DNA of 50,407 nucleotides from Carpediemonas membranifera (Eukaryota > Fornicata): positions 1 through 50,407 of the forward strand of contig JAHDYR010000060.1 of NCBI GenBank assembly GCA_019828565.1, read 5' to 3'. Positions 1 through 10,346 of this stretch are shown piece by piece. The notes under the pieces were generated by a model. The model was not told where the DNA came from, searched no databases, and saw only the letters and a program-made list of their open reading frames with translations. The translations under genes and the position numbers were made by a program. The first letter of the stretch is position 1, and each line of letters starts with the position of its first letter.

Positions 1-2
1 CT

Positions 3-233
3 GGACAACCTTCGGCGGGTGAGCAGATTCACTGCTGCTGTCTTGAGTCAGAGCAGTGGATGAGCATACGGGAGGACACGCAGCAGGAGTACACGCCCAG
101 CAGATCTCATCTTGACCAGTTTTTCTCCGGCTTATTCAGGACATTTTTCGGGTTCATCACAACTCACACGTCGCTTGAGCGGGAAGAAGACTATATGGAG
201 TGCGTGCTGTCTGAAGATGATGACGGGGTTTGA
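3..233 (+). CDS. Gene a' C-terminal fragment, unknown protein (partial at window edge)
   Basis: An open frame runs from the window edge to TGA at 231-233, with no start inside the window. The tail is acidic (residues EREEDYME, then SEDDDGV). By position and weak similarity it matches the C-terminus of gene a in element B, which ends about 120 bp before gene b. In both elements this gene directly precedes gene b on the same strand. Function not recognised. Confidence 0.45.
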   Translation, partial: GQPSAGEQIHCCCLESEQWMSIREDTQQEYTPSRSHLDQFFSGLFRTFFGFITTHTSLEREEDYMECVLSEDDDGV

Positions 234-397
234 GCTTAGCTTTGCTGCCCTATGCCGTGAGTAGAGATAGAAAAAGGCTGAGATTGTAAAAAGCATGATT
301 GATGAGAATACATTTCAGCTTGCCGGGAAAGATAATGCGCCCATAATACTTTTGCCTGACCTACTCGTCGAATGTCGTGAATTGACTTCAAATTCGT

Positions 398-423
398 TTT
401 GTGCTCACTCATGGTGGCACAAA
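398..423. promoter_or_regulatory. Hairpin upstream of gene b'
   Basis: Inverted arms TTTGTGC (398-404) and GCACAAA (417-423), with ATGGTGG in the loop. It is a degenerate version, without T-tract, of the GTGCCA/TGGCAC hairpins at 5815-5841 and 34810-34842. GTGAAAA and GTGAAAC motifs follow at about 442-468. Confidence 0.4.
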
Positions 424-468
424 TGCAGTTTGCGAAATCAGTGAAAAATTTCAGCAGAAGCGTGAAAC

Positions 469-1461
469 ATGCCTAACGACGAGACTGGAAGAACACGATA
501 TTGGCCGCGATGGCTGTCACCCTAGTATATGTACTACTGGACGACAACAGCCAGTATGTGCACAGCGTACTGTCCTTCCTGTCGTCATTTCATCGTTACG
601 GAAATGCTCGGTGCCATTGAGACTGAACAACACCCTGTATGACCCACCCCAAGCTCTTGCACTAGCATGATCGCTATTGTCAGCACCACCACCAACGACA
701 TCGTCTCTATGCTGCTCATGGTACACAGGAGGGCATTTCGGGTGTGCCGAACTTCAGAGTAAGTACGTCGTTACTCTTGGCACGTGAAGGTGGCCCACCG
801 AGGCAAGGGATATGCGTCAATCCTGCTCGCTGTTGCGTCTGCCGGCGCCAAGCTCAGGCTCCAGTGTGATGAGACTGTCCGGAGTTCTACAAGGGCTTGG
901 ATTCGTGACATCGCTACCTGCAGCGGAATTGGAGTCTATCGAGGATACCTCCAGCCCGAGCTACACGTTGGAGGCAGCGCTCTCTGGCACCAAGTGGGAG
1001 GCTTTGGGTCAGTCTCTTGCCGACTGTGTTGGGTGTGTGAGGGAGATCACCACATTTCTCCACAGCGCGGGTAGACGCTTATCAGCGTCGTCAGGGCTTG
1101 CGGCACCTCATTTCCCCACCCCCAGCCTTCCAATGATCCTGCCTCATCTCGCCGACAACCCGCCCCCAACCCACCCCATGCCCGAAAGCCCGAACGAGTA
1201 AGTACATCACACTGGACTCAGACGGAGGATGACTTGACGATGGCAATGAAGAAGAAGCTCAAGTCGATCAAGGAGGCGAGCAAGCAAAAGTCCACAAACA
1301 CCACGAGAAGCACCCAGCGGAAGATGATCCTCAAGCATATCGAGGAGGGTCACCTCGTCTTCGTTATCAAGATGGCTGCTCTCCGGTCTTACTACAGATC
1401 GCACGCAGATCGCAAGAAAGATAACTACTGGGAAGCCGCGTGGAATATTGAGTATGAGTAA
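469..1461 (+). pseudogene. Gene b', unknown protein, broken into several frames
   Basis: This is the homologue of gene b of element B (33378-38072). Matching stretches lie in three frames: YVLLDDNSQYV (frame from 510), then LRLNNTL just before a 29-nt intron (637-665), then MIAIVSTTTNDIV, SILLAVASAG and LRLQC. An in-frame TAA lies near 757. The C-terminal piece (1234-1461) ends DNYWEAAWNIEYE, parallel to KANFWDSEWNIS in gene b. At least three indels or stops are present, so it is dead or poorly sequenced. It converges on c', leaving 14 bp between stops, and its stop lies in GAGTAAA. Function unknown. The start is uncertain (469 or 510). Confidence 0.55.
637..665 (+). other. 29-nt spliceosomal intron in b'
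   Basis: GTATGA...CACTAG. Removal joins the LRLNNTL frame to MIAIVSTTTN in phase 2. Gene b has a 35-nt intron at the homologous place and in the same phase (33548-33582), which supports both. Confidence 0.65.
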
Positions 1462-1475
1462 AGTCACATGATGAT

Positions 1476-2233
1476 TTAATCAGTCTCTGGGGTCTGCTTA
1501 GTAGACTGGATCATGTAGAACATCATGATCGTCTCGTAGATCTTGCGACGTATGGCATCGCGCTGCTCCGCCTCCACACGCTTCCCGGTTCTGCGCGACA
1601 ATGATATCACCGAGCTCCTCCACGGAAGAATAGGACCTCTTCGGGACCAGTGTGGGTCGCTTGAAGATCTCAGTGGCGTCGGAGGACTGGGTGTTGGCAT
1701 GGAGGATGTGCCGGATCGTCTCCGTGGGGATGTCGAGCCGAGAAGACACGAACTGGTGCACCTCCTCCCTCAGGCCAGCGGGAATCTTGAGGAAAAAGAT
1801 CCCTGTGCGACTTAACGCAGGCCATGAGGGGTCATCAGGGCGAAGCTCGTCTTCGTCGTCGCCGTCGAGGCTGACCAGAGCCGCAAAACGCTTCAGGGCG
1901 CCATTATCGCCATCTCCGGTGTAGGCCGCCTCAATATCCCTCACGGTGGCGTGCCTGTAATCGTTGTTGTCGCGGGCTGACGTGGGATTCAGGTCACGGA
2001 CGTCCTGGTCGCGCCCCAGGTTGTTTTGCCTCCGTCACGATCTTGTTTGCCCTCTCAATCTCGCCCGGATCCTCGAGAGAGTTGATGAAGGATTGGACAA
2101 GGTCCAATGCAGCCATAGTGATCTTGCGCTGCTTCTTCGACAAGTTCAACTGCTTCTGGTTGCGAGCACCAAGCTTCCTTCTCTGCGCGTTAGGCCTTTT
2201 CGGCACTCTTGCCTTCGGATTACTCCTTGCCAT
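1476..2233 (-). pseudogene. Gene c', basic protein starting MARSN, frameshifted
   Basis: Start ATG at 2233, with N-terminus MARSNPKARVPKR rich in Lys/Arg. Frame shifts occur at about 1945-1994 and about 1580. The later frames read DGDNGALKRFAALVSLD and RDAIRRKIYETIMMFY, matching HRFKALLSLDAQ and RDALRRKVYQAIMNYY of gene c (38097-38858). Family not recognised. The short basic tail followed by a helical domain suggests a nucleic-acid- or chromatin-associated protein (inference). It is convergent with b' and divergent from d' across a long regulatory gap. Confidence 0.6.
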
Positions 2234-2353
2234 GATTGTTTCCTTTAAAATGCGCGTGAAATCTCAGTGAAATTTTTGCACTTTAGGGAAACAACTGCGA
2301 AACATCAGGGCAAAGTGATGATGAAGAACAAGTAGCGCCATTACAACAGCATG

Positions 2354-2675
2354 TAACGGGTTTATAGCATGCATATGATCCATTCTGATGCCTTTATCCT
2401 CTATAACCAACATAAGTCCATCAAAATGAATCTTGCAACAGAGTACTCATCCACACGCATCGAGAACGAAAAATAAGCATATAACCAACATCAACAACCT
2501 AATAGAAGGCTGCATGCAAGCGTAGAGCTCTCCTAGTCGATTCTTCATTTTCACAAGCATCGATCTCCACGTCCTGATGAAACCGTGCGCTCAAAAGCTC
2601 AGAGATGCCGTTATAGATGATATAACGACGTCTCTGAGCTTTTCAGCGATTTCAGTTTCTGGCCACCTCCAAGTT
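2354..2675. repeat. Conserved c-d intergenic block, copy 1 of 3
   Basis: Nearly the same DNA occurs at about 35655-35972 and 38940-39258, from AACGGGTTTATAGCATGC to TTTCAGTTTCTGGCCA. It includes AACCAACATCAACAACCTAA and the palindrome at 2593-2643. Flanking genes c and d are far more diverged than this non-coding block. Confidence 0.8.
2593..2643. promoter_or_regulatory. 51-bp palindrome, copy 1 of 3
   Basis: 13-bp perfect outer arms AAAAGCTCAGAGA / TCTCTGAGCTTTT with an inner CGTTATA/TATAACG pair. Other copies are at 35890-35940 (one arm base changed) and 39184-39234. Confidence 0.75.
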
Positions 2676-2682
2676 CGGCTCT

Positions 2683-2750
2683 GCGAAAATAACAGTGCAT
2701 TGCACTATAAGTCATACATTTGGAATACAGCAATGCACTGTTATTTTCGC
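2683..2750. promoter_or_regulatory. 21-bp perfect inverted repeat upstream of d'
   Basis: Arm 2683-2703 is the exact reverse complement of 2730-2750 (core AACAGTGCATTGC), with a 26-nt loop. It sits in the c'-d' divergent gap, where the other two copies of the block carry an unrelated GTCCTCAGAGGACAC hairpin. Confidence 0.7.
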
Positions 2751-3192
2751 CAAAACCACGCTGACCTACCATTGTCCATGGGCTTGACGGGGGGTGATCT
2801 TCTCGGCTTGGATTTGGCTGAAACTTGGTATATGTGTAGTATTTGATATGTTAGGACGGATCCAAGATTTTTACATATCGTTCGAGTCTATTTACCGAGA
2901 TATACGTAAAAGCAAAAATTAGGGTTGAGTCTATTCTGGCTGAAAAGCGGTCTGGTGGGTTCTCTGACTGTCTGAACACGGCTCCAGAAGTTTTTACGTG
3001 ATGAATTGGCATATTTATATTGCTTTGCGTAGACAGAAAAATTTTGACAGTACCTACAATCAACTACCTGCATATACATGCTATAAACATGCTTAAAATG
3101 CCTTCAGTCGCACGTGCTAATACTAAAAGCTCTTCCTGCATCTTATTTCGACAGAACAAAAATATTCACTGTGAAAATAACACTGCATTGCT

Positions 3193-4817
3193 GTGAAATT
3201 TTGGAAAAAGATGCTAGATATCACTATTCTACGCAGCTGGATTCGTGAGCATCATGAGAAGACCGTTAGGATTGCTTTTGCTGCACCTGGTCAAGAGCGT
3301 AAGGCTATTCGAGCAGATAAGAGTATGTTCGAGAGATGGTTCGCACTCCGGACGAATAAGAGCCGATTGGAGTACCTCAAGGAGCACAACGTGATAACGA
3401 AGACAGCCCTGAGATGCGCGCTGGTCGACCACATCGTCATTGACGAGATTCGTGATGTGTTTGGTCTCGCTGGCCGAGTTTCACTAATGGATCTCATCAA
3501 CAAGGCTTCCCTTCCCGAGCTCATGGCCATTAGTGACGACCTTGCCCGGCCCGAGCTGTCTAAGGTTCCTGCAGGCTTGTTTATGGAGGATGATCAGGTT
3601 GAAATCGTGCGGGAAGCAGTTTGTTGACCACTACACCGGATCAGCGATCACCTTTGAGGATAACCGCGAGGCTGTCATGCCGTCACATCGTGGCTCTATT
3701 CATCTAGAAGGAACAGGCCGTCTCTTTCTTCCAGATCAAGTCAACCTGATCCTTCGCGCTCTCTTCGTCGCCCCTGAGGGCACTGTCGAGGCCCGCCGCG
3801 TGCATGCTCCCCTACGAGGACATTCTTTCTGGTTGCAAGAATGATCCGGGAAGCGATGTGACATCAGCCCAGCTTGAGCGGTTGCGTCGAGATGTTGCCA
3901 AGGCAGCCGCCGAAGCTATTCAGGCAAGGAATGACCGCGAGGAAGCCATACACTCGCTTGAACTCGTTACTGCATCCTATGCGCAAGATACAGGGCATGC
4001 CTATGTGACACCACCCGCCAGCGACGCCGTGGAATTTTCCGACACTGACGAGTCCGAGTCCGATGGCCACTCTGAACCGGCCGCCATGCATGGTGACGGC
4101 GTTCCGTTGCCCCAGACTGATCAAGACGTCGACGTAGAGTCCGATGTGGACGACACAGACACCGTTGGTTCTCTCCTTCAGCAGCTAGACGACACCAGTG
4201 CAGGCCTTGATGATGTACCCGAGTCTGTGCGCTTGTTGGAGCAGTACGAGCCCTTGATGAAACGGCTTGCTGAGGAGAGGGAGGCTAGGGAGGCGCTTGA
4301 ACAGGCTAACAGAGATTCTGAGGAGTCCCAGAAGAGACTTGAAGCTGAGTTAGGTCAGCAGAAGGCCGAGGATCAGGCGATCCATCAGTTTACTCAAGAA
4401 GAGTTGGCACGGGCGAGTGAGGCTGGGCTTGAAGCGCTCGCCGATGAACTCGAGGACAACTGGGCTGAGCTTGTCAGGCGCGCCGAGGAGGCAACAGTGG
4501 AGCTTGACCGCTACGTTCCTCTCGCTGCCTTGATGGTACTGTTCCAGAGGAACAATGTGACTGGAGCCTTATGGACTCGGATCAATAGCACCATGATGAG
4601 GTACGGGGGCCAGAAGTTCATAACGGTCCCACCCCTCGACCTCGGTCTGTCGCCAGAGATGAAGGCTATCATCAACCAGCACTCTCCGGCGGTCGACCTG
4701 CCGCCAGATATGAGCAGCAAGGAGCACTCATCTCCTGCCGATGTTACTCCTATGCATATATTCCTACGTCGCGATGGTAAGAGCAAGGCCCGTGCGACGA
4801 CTTCGGAGAAACTCTAA
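3193..4817 (+). pseudogene. Gene d', coiled-coil protein without its OTU-like domain, frameshifted
   Basis: The first frame (3193-3627) begins MKFWKKMLD and contains RWFALRTNKSRLEYLKEHN, aligning with gene d (DALSSTKSRITWLQDHG). Shifts near 3620 and 3800 lead to a long final frame. That frame has an acidic segment (FSDTDESESDGHS) and a charged coiled coil (LEQYEPLMKRLAEERE...). From about 4027 to 4690 it is almost identical at DNA level to 40382-41042. It stops at 4817 shortly after MHIFLRRD, whereas gene d continues into an OTU-like domain. It is convergent with e' (28 bp between stops). GAGTAAA follows the stop. Confidence 0.65.
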
Positions 4818-4845
4818 GAGAGTAAAGTGATTGATCAGACATGAT

Positions 4846-5619
4846 TTACTTCTTCTTCTTAATTCCCGCGCGCTGAGGTTGACGTAAACTGGGATACATC
4901 CTCTTCAAGTTGGAGATGTACCGCTTGTCAGTCATTTCGAGGGCCCGAAAGTGAGCCACTTCGACTTTCTTGACCTCCGAATCCTTCCAGTAGTCCTCCT
5001 GATAGTCAATGCGAAGGAACTCATCCTTCTCGATGCGCTTATTGGCATACACACCAAGAACAGGGAGGCCGCAGAGCACGCCCTCGCTGCATACACAGTT
5101 ATAGTCATCGCTGTGATTGATCAGGTGGACTCCACTGGCGTAGGATAGCTCAGTGGAGTCCACACGCACCTTGTTCCAAAAAGGAGATTCTATGTAAATG
5201 AAATAAAGGGTAACAAACACCATCGACGTGTTGCTGGCGAGGTATTCTTCCTCTGAGAGGAGCTGGCCACAGTAGACGCCGAGGAAGGTCCCCTCTTTGA
5301 CCTCCTGGACAGCCATCATCCCTCTGCCAACATGCCCAGTCTCGGCGTCACGGGCTGGTTGCTCCTTAACGACCTCGAGGAAGGGAGCGCAGCAAGACTC
5401 GGCCGCCGGCAGCCAGTCAGGCATCACATAGACGCGGGTGATGCCGTGACACTTCTTCCGGAGATCGGATATCTCCTCATCAGTGGCACCTGGGTAAATT
5501 CGATGGACAACGTTTTGCGGGAGCGTCATCGGATCATCAAGCTGCTCGCTAGCATCAGCAGATGCGCTTGAATTGTCGCTGTCGATCGGGGGATGAGCTG
5601 GTGCCTTACTACGTGCCAT
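4846..5619 (-). CDS. Gene e', SET-domain protein
   Basis: The start is taken at MARSKAPAHPP (5619), aligning with MARRKALPP of gene e; the frame is open 48 codons further upstream. About 257 aa. An N-terminal Ser-rich tail is followed by a SET-like fold: GRGMMAVQEVKEGTFLGVYCG, then GVHLINHSDDYNC with the NHS motif, then FLRIDYQ in the place of the terminal Tyr motif. SET proteins transfer methyl groups to lysine. Cysteines typical of pre-SET and post-SET are not evident. The C-terminus is KKKK. It is intact, unlike most neighbours. Upstream lies an imperfect TGCGAAAA/TTTTCGCA hairpin at about 5636-5660. Substrate unknown. Confidence 0.75.
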   Translation of the reverse strand: MARSKAPAHPPIDSDNSSASADASEQLDDPMTLPQNVVHRIYPGATDEEISDLRKKCHGITRVYVMPDWLPAAESCCAPFLEVVKEQPARDAETGHVGRGMMAVQEVKEGTFLGVYCGQLLSEEEYLASNTSMVFVTLYFIYIESPFWNKVRVDSTELSYASGVHLINHSDDYNCVCSEGVLCGLPVLGVYANKRIEKDEFLRIDYQEDYWKDSEVKKVEVAHFRALEMTDKRYISNLKRMYPSLRQPQRAGIKKKK

Positions 5620-5814
5620 TGAAGTCCTCTCGTTATGCGAAAAAGCCAATTTTCGCAAAAACATCTTGTGAAAATATCGCGAAAGTTTCTGAAACACTGC
5701 TAAACGCCTATTGCTGACGTACACATGAATGGGAATGGATTTATGCAAAAGATGAAACAACATATTCCAGGTTTTTATAGGCCAAAAACTTCAGCTATCA
5801 GGCCGTACTGTGCT

Positions 5815-5841
5815 TGTGCCAATTTTTTTCATGGTGGCACA
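5815..5841. promoter_or_regulatory. T-tract-loop hairpin upstream of f'
   Basis: Arms TGTGCCA / TGGCACA with loop ATTTTTTTCATGG, 17 bp before the chosen start of f'. Same arm sequence as at 34810-34842 and, degenerate, at 398-423. Confidence 0.6.
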
Positions 5842-5857
5842 TTCTGAAATTTGTGAA

Positions 5858-6910
5858 ATGAGCGAAGAACTGCCGCTTGTGTTCAATGAGAACGCTGTAA
5901 GAGCCGTAGAAGGCTCTGATAAGGTGCTTGAGTGTGTTTGCGGCAAAGAGACAAGCGTCGCGGCTATCGAGGAATTGGTATCCTCCCTCATCACCCTCCG
6001 GACAGCTTGACAAGGTTCCACTCCTGCCCGCTCACTCTGGACAACCTTGTCAACCGTCGCGTGCTCGTTGTTCTTGAGCCAGAGAACGGGTTCGCCTCCT
6101 CTCGCGACTCATTCGCCGTGTTCCACCTTGAGCACATGCCAGACGCGGCAGGGTACCATGTCAAGCTCAAGACGATCCTTGAGACCATGGGTGACCAGTA
6201 CCTCACAATCGAGGCCGTGTCGTTCTCCTCGACAGCAGATTTGGTTTCCAAATTGAGGACCCTGGCCGATCTTTACGCCAACTTCGACACGTATTGGGTC
6301 ATTTCTGGCCATACGGAGACTAGTACTTCTCGCTTGGTCATTGATGCGGCCACAAACGATGCCCTGTTCCTCCACAACTTTGTGGAGTTGATCACGGCCG
6401 CATTCAAGGAGCCTACAGTCGTCGATCAAACACGTGTGCGTATGATTTACTTCGCCACGTGTACTAGAGATAACGACACGGCCGAGACAACCGAGCTGAT
6501 GAAGACGATTTCGACGAAACCGTACAGGCACACCTGCATCATCCTCACTCCAGAGCAGGTACTGGCCAATGAGCTCCACCTGCAAGACTGCTTCTGGATT
6601 TATCGTACGCTGTGCATGGACAACCCCCTGCTGTTTCTGTCGAGGTACTTCTCAGGCTACCGCAACGCGCCGGGGGCTGCTGGGAGACGGCTGATTGCAA
6701 ATGGCTCATTAAGTAGCTGCAATGCGCCGATGCAGATCCTGGGTCCGACCAAGTATGTATCTTCTCTGCCTCTACCGTCTATTCGTGACCACTGTACCGG
6801 CATTACCGACTACAAACCACTGGAAACAAAACCCTTCCACTGTTCTAGATGAGCGGTTCATCACTCAAATGACGCAGAGACACGCACATGCCACTCGCAC
6901 GATCCATTAA
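5858..6910 (+). pseudogene. Gene f', caspase-like His/Cys protein, two frameshifts
   Basis: Start MSEELPLVF at 5858; LECVCG aligns with YECVCG of gene f. The frame shifts near 6005 and again near 6830 (tail RFITQMTQRHAH aligns with RYITEMTVAHRA). The central domain has a beta strand NRRVLVVLEP, then YWVISGHTETSTSR with a His in the caspase/CHAT position, then RMIYFATCTRDND with a Cys in the nucleophile position. This strand-SGH and strand-ATC arrangement resembles the clan CD (caspase/CHAT) fold; the assignment is mine from motifs. It is convergent with g' (15 bp apart). Confidence 0.5.
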
Positions 6911-6925
6911 AAGTTCTACACTTGT

Positions 6926-8135
6926 TTACCACTTCATTTTGACCACATGATCGTCATAGACGCTTCTGCACATCTTACACAGGCGAATCGTGAACACTCT
7001 TTGATCAAGCCTTGCCTCTAGTTCAGTTATGTGGGTCGGGCACATCCACTTGAGGCAGGCATAGCATGACATCAGTTCGCTGGTCTTCTTCTGAGTCTTG
7101 TGATCACTTGTGCACGCTTCGCACCGGTTCTTCGACTGCTTGCAGCATGGGCACTGGACCTTAGACCCAGCTTTGCCAGGTCTGTGGCAATGCTTGTGCA
7201 TGAAACGCTTGCAAGAGCTGCAAGTTACAAAGTCGCGGACATTTGGATTCCACCACCAGTCGGGGAGCACGGCACACGACGCAGGCATATATCAGCGATC
7301 TCTGGTAGAGAGTAGCCAGAGAGTGTACGTCGGAGGGGGGCTGATCGGACTCGGAGATGGGTTCCGTGTGACTCTGGCCGAACTTATTACTGATACGCTT
7401 GATGACAGCGGCCGAAACTATCTCAGCAAGCATTTCTGGATCAAGTCGGGCTCGTTTGGCCGCGGTCTCCACCTCATCCAGACGAAGTTCAAGCCTTCGG
7501 CGAGCAGTCGTGACCAGAGCTTCATCCTCGTCTGAGATCTCGTACTCCATGATCTGAGATAGCTTTCGTTTCCTGGCGAGCAGATGGTAGCTCGGCCTTG
7601 ATCGAGAGGAGGGGGGGTGGAACCAGAAGAAATGGGAGGAACGGCGGACGGATCAGGATCATTCTTGGCTCTGGGCGGACGATAAGTGACAAGCGTGGGC
7701 CAGGTGATGCCCTCAAGCTGAACTTGATTTGATACGTCAGGCTTGTCGATCGCCTTCAGTATGCTAGCGAGCTGAGCGCGGAAGCTACTGAGCTGAGGTT
7801 GACTGGCAAGACAAAGCCTGTGCGCTACGCCGTTATTGACCTCCTCTGTTCCAAAATGGTCGTTTTGGAAGGTCTTGATTGCGGCAATCGCTGCGTGCGA
7901 GGTTCTATCGGCGAACAGATAGCCCTTGATGTCTGGGACCAGTTTCAGAAGGCGTTCCTGAATAATGCGCAGGCATTGGTGCATGTCGGCCGTGGAAAGA
8001 CCCATGCCGCTGGTGACCGTCGTGTCAAAAAAATGCATTGAGGTATGCCGAATAAAGATTGGCCCGGAAATACCTTGGCTTATCTCCTGTTACGCGTTTA
8101 GCTGCCGCAGGTTCTTGTATTACAGGAATGTCCAT
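6926..8135 (-). pseudogene. Gene g', Cys-rich zinc-binding protein, frameshifted
   Basis: The start is placed at 8135 (MDIPVIQEP). After a one-base shift near 8084 the frame reads EISQGIS, matching AEISQGTS near the start of gene g. Further shifts lie near 7550-7600 and 7280. The N-terminal half is helical (GLSTADMHQCLR aligns with GLTTSDVHRALL). The C-terminus has repeated CxxC/CxxH pairs: CSSCKRFMHKHCH, CPCCKQSKNRCEAC, CYACLKWMC, CKMC. This pattern fits treble-clef zinc fingers of RING/PHD type, but no single family is certain. It is divergent from h' with a 36-bp gap, the same arrangement as in B. Confidence 0.6.
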
Positions 8136-8171
8136 CCGCGAAATTCTGACATAAACTGCGAATTTCACCAA

Positions 8172-8387
8172 ATGGAACTGCGGCGCGGAGGCATCAATGT
8201 TACTGAATTAACAGTAAAGAACATGTATGAAGTGTGTAAGATAGAAGAAAGTCTCAAAAAGATCCGCGAAAACAATTTTCAAGCCAAATTGGACATTTCT
8301 ATAGACGACACAGTCTCTGACATGTTTTTGGCCATCGAAAATCTCCGAAAGAAGCTTGTGCTTGTGCTACATAACTCTGATGTTTGA
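8172..8387 (+). CDS. Gene h', small coiled-coil protein
   Basis: 71 aa from ATG at 8172 (MELRRGGINVTEL). The heptad-like helix IEESLKKIRENN and the later IENLRKKLVLVL parallel gene h (IQDSVREIRNHI, LEEIGDMFIDVI). No domain recognised. The start lies just 36 bp from the start of divergent g', so the two probably share a promoter (inference). Confidence 0.5.
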   Translation: MELRRGGINVTELTVKNMYEVCKIEESLKKIRENNFQAKLDISIDDTVSDMFLAIENLRKKLVLVLHNSDV

Positions 8388-8494
8388 TAAATGGACAATT
8401 CAATTGAAAAAGTTGCGTTTAGATTGTTGAAACTCTTAACGCTTGAAACATGGTTGTATGAGCCTGATTGGTCACATTAAGCGCCTCAAGCTGC

Positions 8495-8550
8495 TTCAGC
8501 ACAATCTCTTTCACGTTCTCGCATGAAAATGAGAAAGAGATTGTGCTGAA
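8495..8550. repeat. 17-bp perfect inverted repeat
   Basis: TTCAGCACAATCTCTTT at 8495-8511 is the exact reverse complement of 8534-8550, with a 22-nt loop. It lies in the gap (8388-8667) after h'; the rest of that gap shows nothing recognisable. Confidence 0.7.
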
Positions 8551-8667
8551 TCTGTGTTGAACCGTTGTTTTGTGACAATTCATGACAATTTGAAGCAATC
8601 AACGCAAAATTATGTAACAAAAACACATCAGATGATCGTTTAATGCTGTACCACAGGTGTTACATCA

Positions 8668-8967
8668 TCATCTGATCCATGGTAGTGGAGACTCTTGACT
8701 CAGTGGAGAATGGTGGCCAGGAGAAGAAGGCGGACTGCCAACGGGCGTGGCAGAGGCTGAAGACGACGGCTGAGTGGGAGCAGGTTGGGTGGGGGGTGGC
8801 GTTGACGACGAAGAGGTGGATGGAGACGGGCACGGAGATGGATACGGCGAGCTGTACGGCATACGCCTTACTGGAAGCGGCATCTCCGGCCACTTGACGA
8901 ACCTGCACCGCCGGGCAGTTAAATCTTGAGGCCTCTTCTTGATCTGCCTTGGTTTCGTCCTTGGCAT
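8668..8967 (-). CDS. Gene i, small basic Pro/Ser-rich protein
   Basis: 99 aa from MPRTKPRQIKKRP. The basic N-terminus is followed by a run of PSP/SSS/PTQP low complexity and ends PLPWIR. No domain. The N-terminus resembles the ARTK start of histone H3 in the same way as MARSK of c and e'. Upstream, GTGTGAAAA motifs occur at about 8996-9012 on the coding strand. No homologue is visible in element B. A second overlapping frame is open but less plausible. Confidence 0.4.
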   Translation of the reverse strand: MPRTKPRQIKKRPQDLTARRCRFVKWPEMPLPVRRMPYSSPYPSPCPSPSTSSSSTPPPTQPAPTQPSSSASATPVGSPPSSPGHHSPLSQESPLPWIR

Positions 8968-9038
8968 CGCTCTGTGCAGAATTAGCCACAGTTTTTCACA
9001 CAATTTTCACACAAAATTTACACGTTTTCAAATAATCT

Positions 9039-10346
9039 TTACTTCCGATCAATCATCGCAATAAACTGCCTGTGGAGTCTTCCGCTTACACCTTTTGCGC
9101 ACTTATTGGTGCTCACCTGCCTGTATCCCTTGTGGCATGTGTCACAGCTGACGTTCTCGCGTCCATGAAGGTCTCTACCACACACTATGCAGCGCCGATA
9201 GAAGACTTGACCCTCAAACCCCCGTTGGCAGCAGTCGACCATTCTCTTTCGCTGATCTACAGAGAGTAAGACCTGTTCAGTATCATCCAAGAGGAGCGGA
9301 CTGGTCTTGGCGACGCATTCATGCACGCGCATGATGACCTTGAGCTTGTCAAGACATTCGGCAGCAGTGGGACGCTTTGTTGGGTCGAAGTGGAGCATCT
9401 GCATTGCCAGGTCGTACAGGCTGAGACAAGTAGGTGGCGTGGTGCCGCGAATCGGGAGCTCAGAGTTCACGTTGACACACTCGAGGCAATCTTTGAAATG
9501 TGTCTGTGCCTGAGGTGACAACTGCAACTGCCCACCATAGAATTGGCACCAGTTCAGCAAGCTACCAAGCTTCAGCATCTTCTTCTTCTTCTTGTTGTCG
9601 ATCTGCGCCATGTTTGCACCCATGTCAGTCACCTTCGCGGCAAAGGGGGACTTGGGGAGACCGTAAAAGAGCATCATAATGACTACACCGCACGAGTAAA
9701 TGTCGGAGGCAGGTGTGACGACATAAGAACAGGCGGGAAGAGCCGATGCAGTCATTCGCGTGAGCTTGGAGGTCTCGTATGGCGCTCTTTGAACTTCCGG
9801 AATGACCGAACGCGCAGCGAGACACTCTTTGAACATCTCTGGGGGTAAATACCCATGCGTGCCGCGATATTCGGATGCTGATTTCAGTTGTATGACCCAG
9901 TTCTCGTCGCTACAAGCCGGCTTCGTCATAGCAGAACCAAAGTCAATGAGGTATCCCTTCTGGTCTGTGCTAAAAAGAAAGTTGTCGGGCTTAATATCGC
10001 AATGAGCAACTCCGTGGTCATGCATGAAGCATACAGACTGCAGTAGATGCGAAACGTAGCGGAACTGAAGGCTGGGCTCAGCCTTACAGAGGTCGACGAA
10101 GAAGATTTGGTCGACATGAGGAGTCATGAAGGCTGGGACATGGTCTACAAAGCCTGTATCGACGACAGGGAGGACATGCGGACTGTCCTTGAGCGCTAGC
10201 AGGGTGGGAACCTCCATATCGTAGTGCTCATCAATCTTGATCACGACCTTCAGCTTGTCAGCTCCAAACTCGTGCAGATACCGTCTACTATTACCACGTG
10301 AGGAAGTCTGTTGCTCCAGCTTCTCACTATCGAGCTCGAACACCAT
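9039..10346 (-). CDS. Gene j, protein kinase with C-terminal zinc-binding tail
   Basis: 435 aa, intact. Eukaryotic protein-kinase fold: VVIKIDE (ATP-binding Lys), catalytic loop HCDIKPDNFLF (HCD in place of HRD), IDFGSA (DFG), RGTHGYLPPE (APE-like) and SDIYSCGVVIMML (subdomain IX). The glycine loop is not clear. NFLF and RGTxG.xPPE recall CDC7-like kinases; not certain. The C-terminus has CIVCGRDLHGRENVSCDTC, a zinc-ribbon-like module also seen in the HEPN-like gene of cluster C. The start abuts a 14-bp hairpin. Its stop lies in AAGTAAAG. A decayed copy is at about 36715-37130. Confidence 0.85.
   Translation of the reverse strand: MVFELDSEKLEQQTSSRGNSRRYLHEFGADKLKVVIKIDEHYDMEVPTLLALKDSPHVLPVVDTGFVDHVPAFMTPHVDQIFFVDLCKAEPSLQFRYVSHLLQSVCFMHDHGVAHCDIKPDNFLFSTDQKGYLIDFGSAMTKPACSDENWVIQLKSASEYRGTHGYLPPEMFKECLAARSVIPEVQRAPYETSKLTRMTASALPACSYVVTPASDIYSCGVVIMMLFYGLPKSPFAAKVTDMGANMAQIDNKKKKKMLKLGSLLNWCQFYGGQLQLSPQAQTHFKDCLECVNVNSELPIRGTTPPTCLSLYDLAMQMLHFDPTKRPTAAECLDKLKVIMRVHECVAKTSPLLLDDTEQVLLSVDQRKRMVDCCQRGFEGQVFYRRCIVCGRDLHGRENVSCDTCHKGYRQVSTNKCAKGVSGRLHRQFIAMIDRK

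Noticed and set aside
757-787. GTAAGT...GAAG as an intron in b'
   Set aside because: The flanking coding frames are the same on both sides, but this 31-nt removal would change the frame; a point stop (TAA) is the simpler reading.
1198-1221. Possible 24-nt intron GTAAGT...CTCAG in b'
   Set aside because: Splicing leads directly to a stop; the homologous frame simply reads through, so a frameshift fits better.
3297-3314. 18-nt GTAAGG...GCAG in d' as a minimal intron
   Set aside because: It is in frame and the encoded residues are plausible; nothing requires removal.
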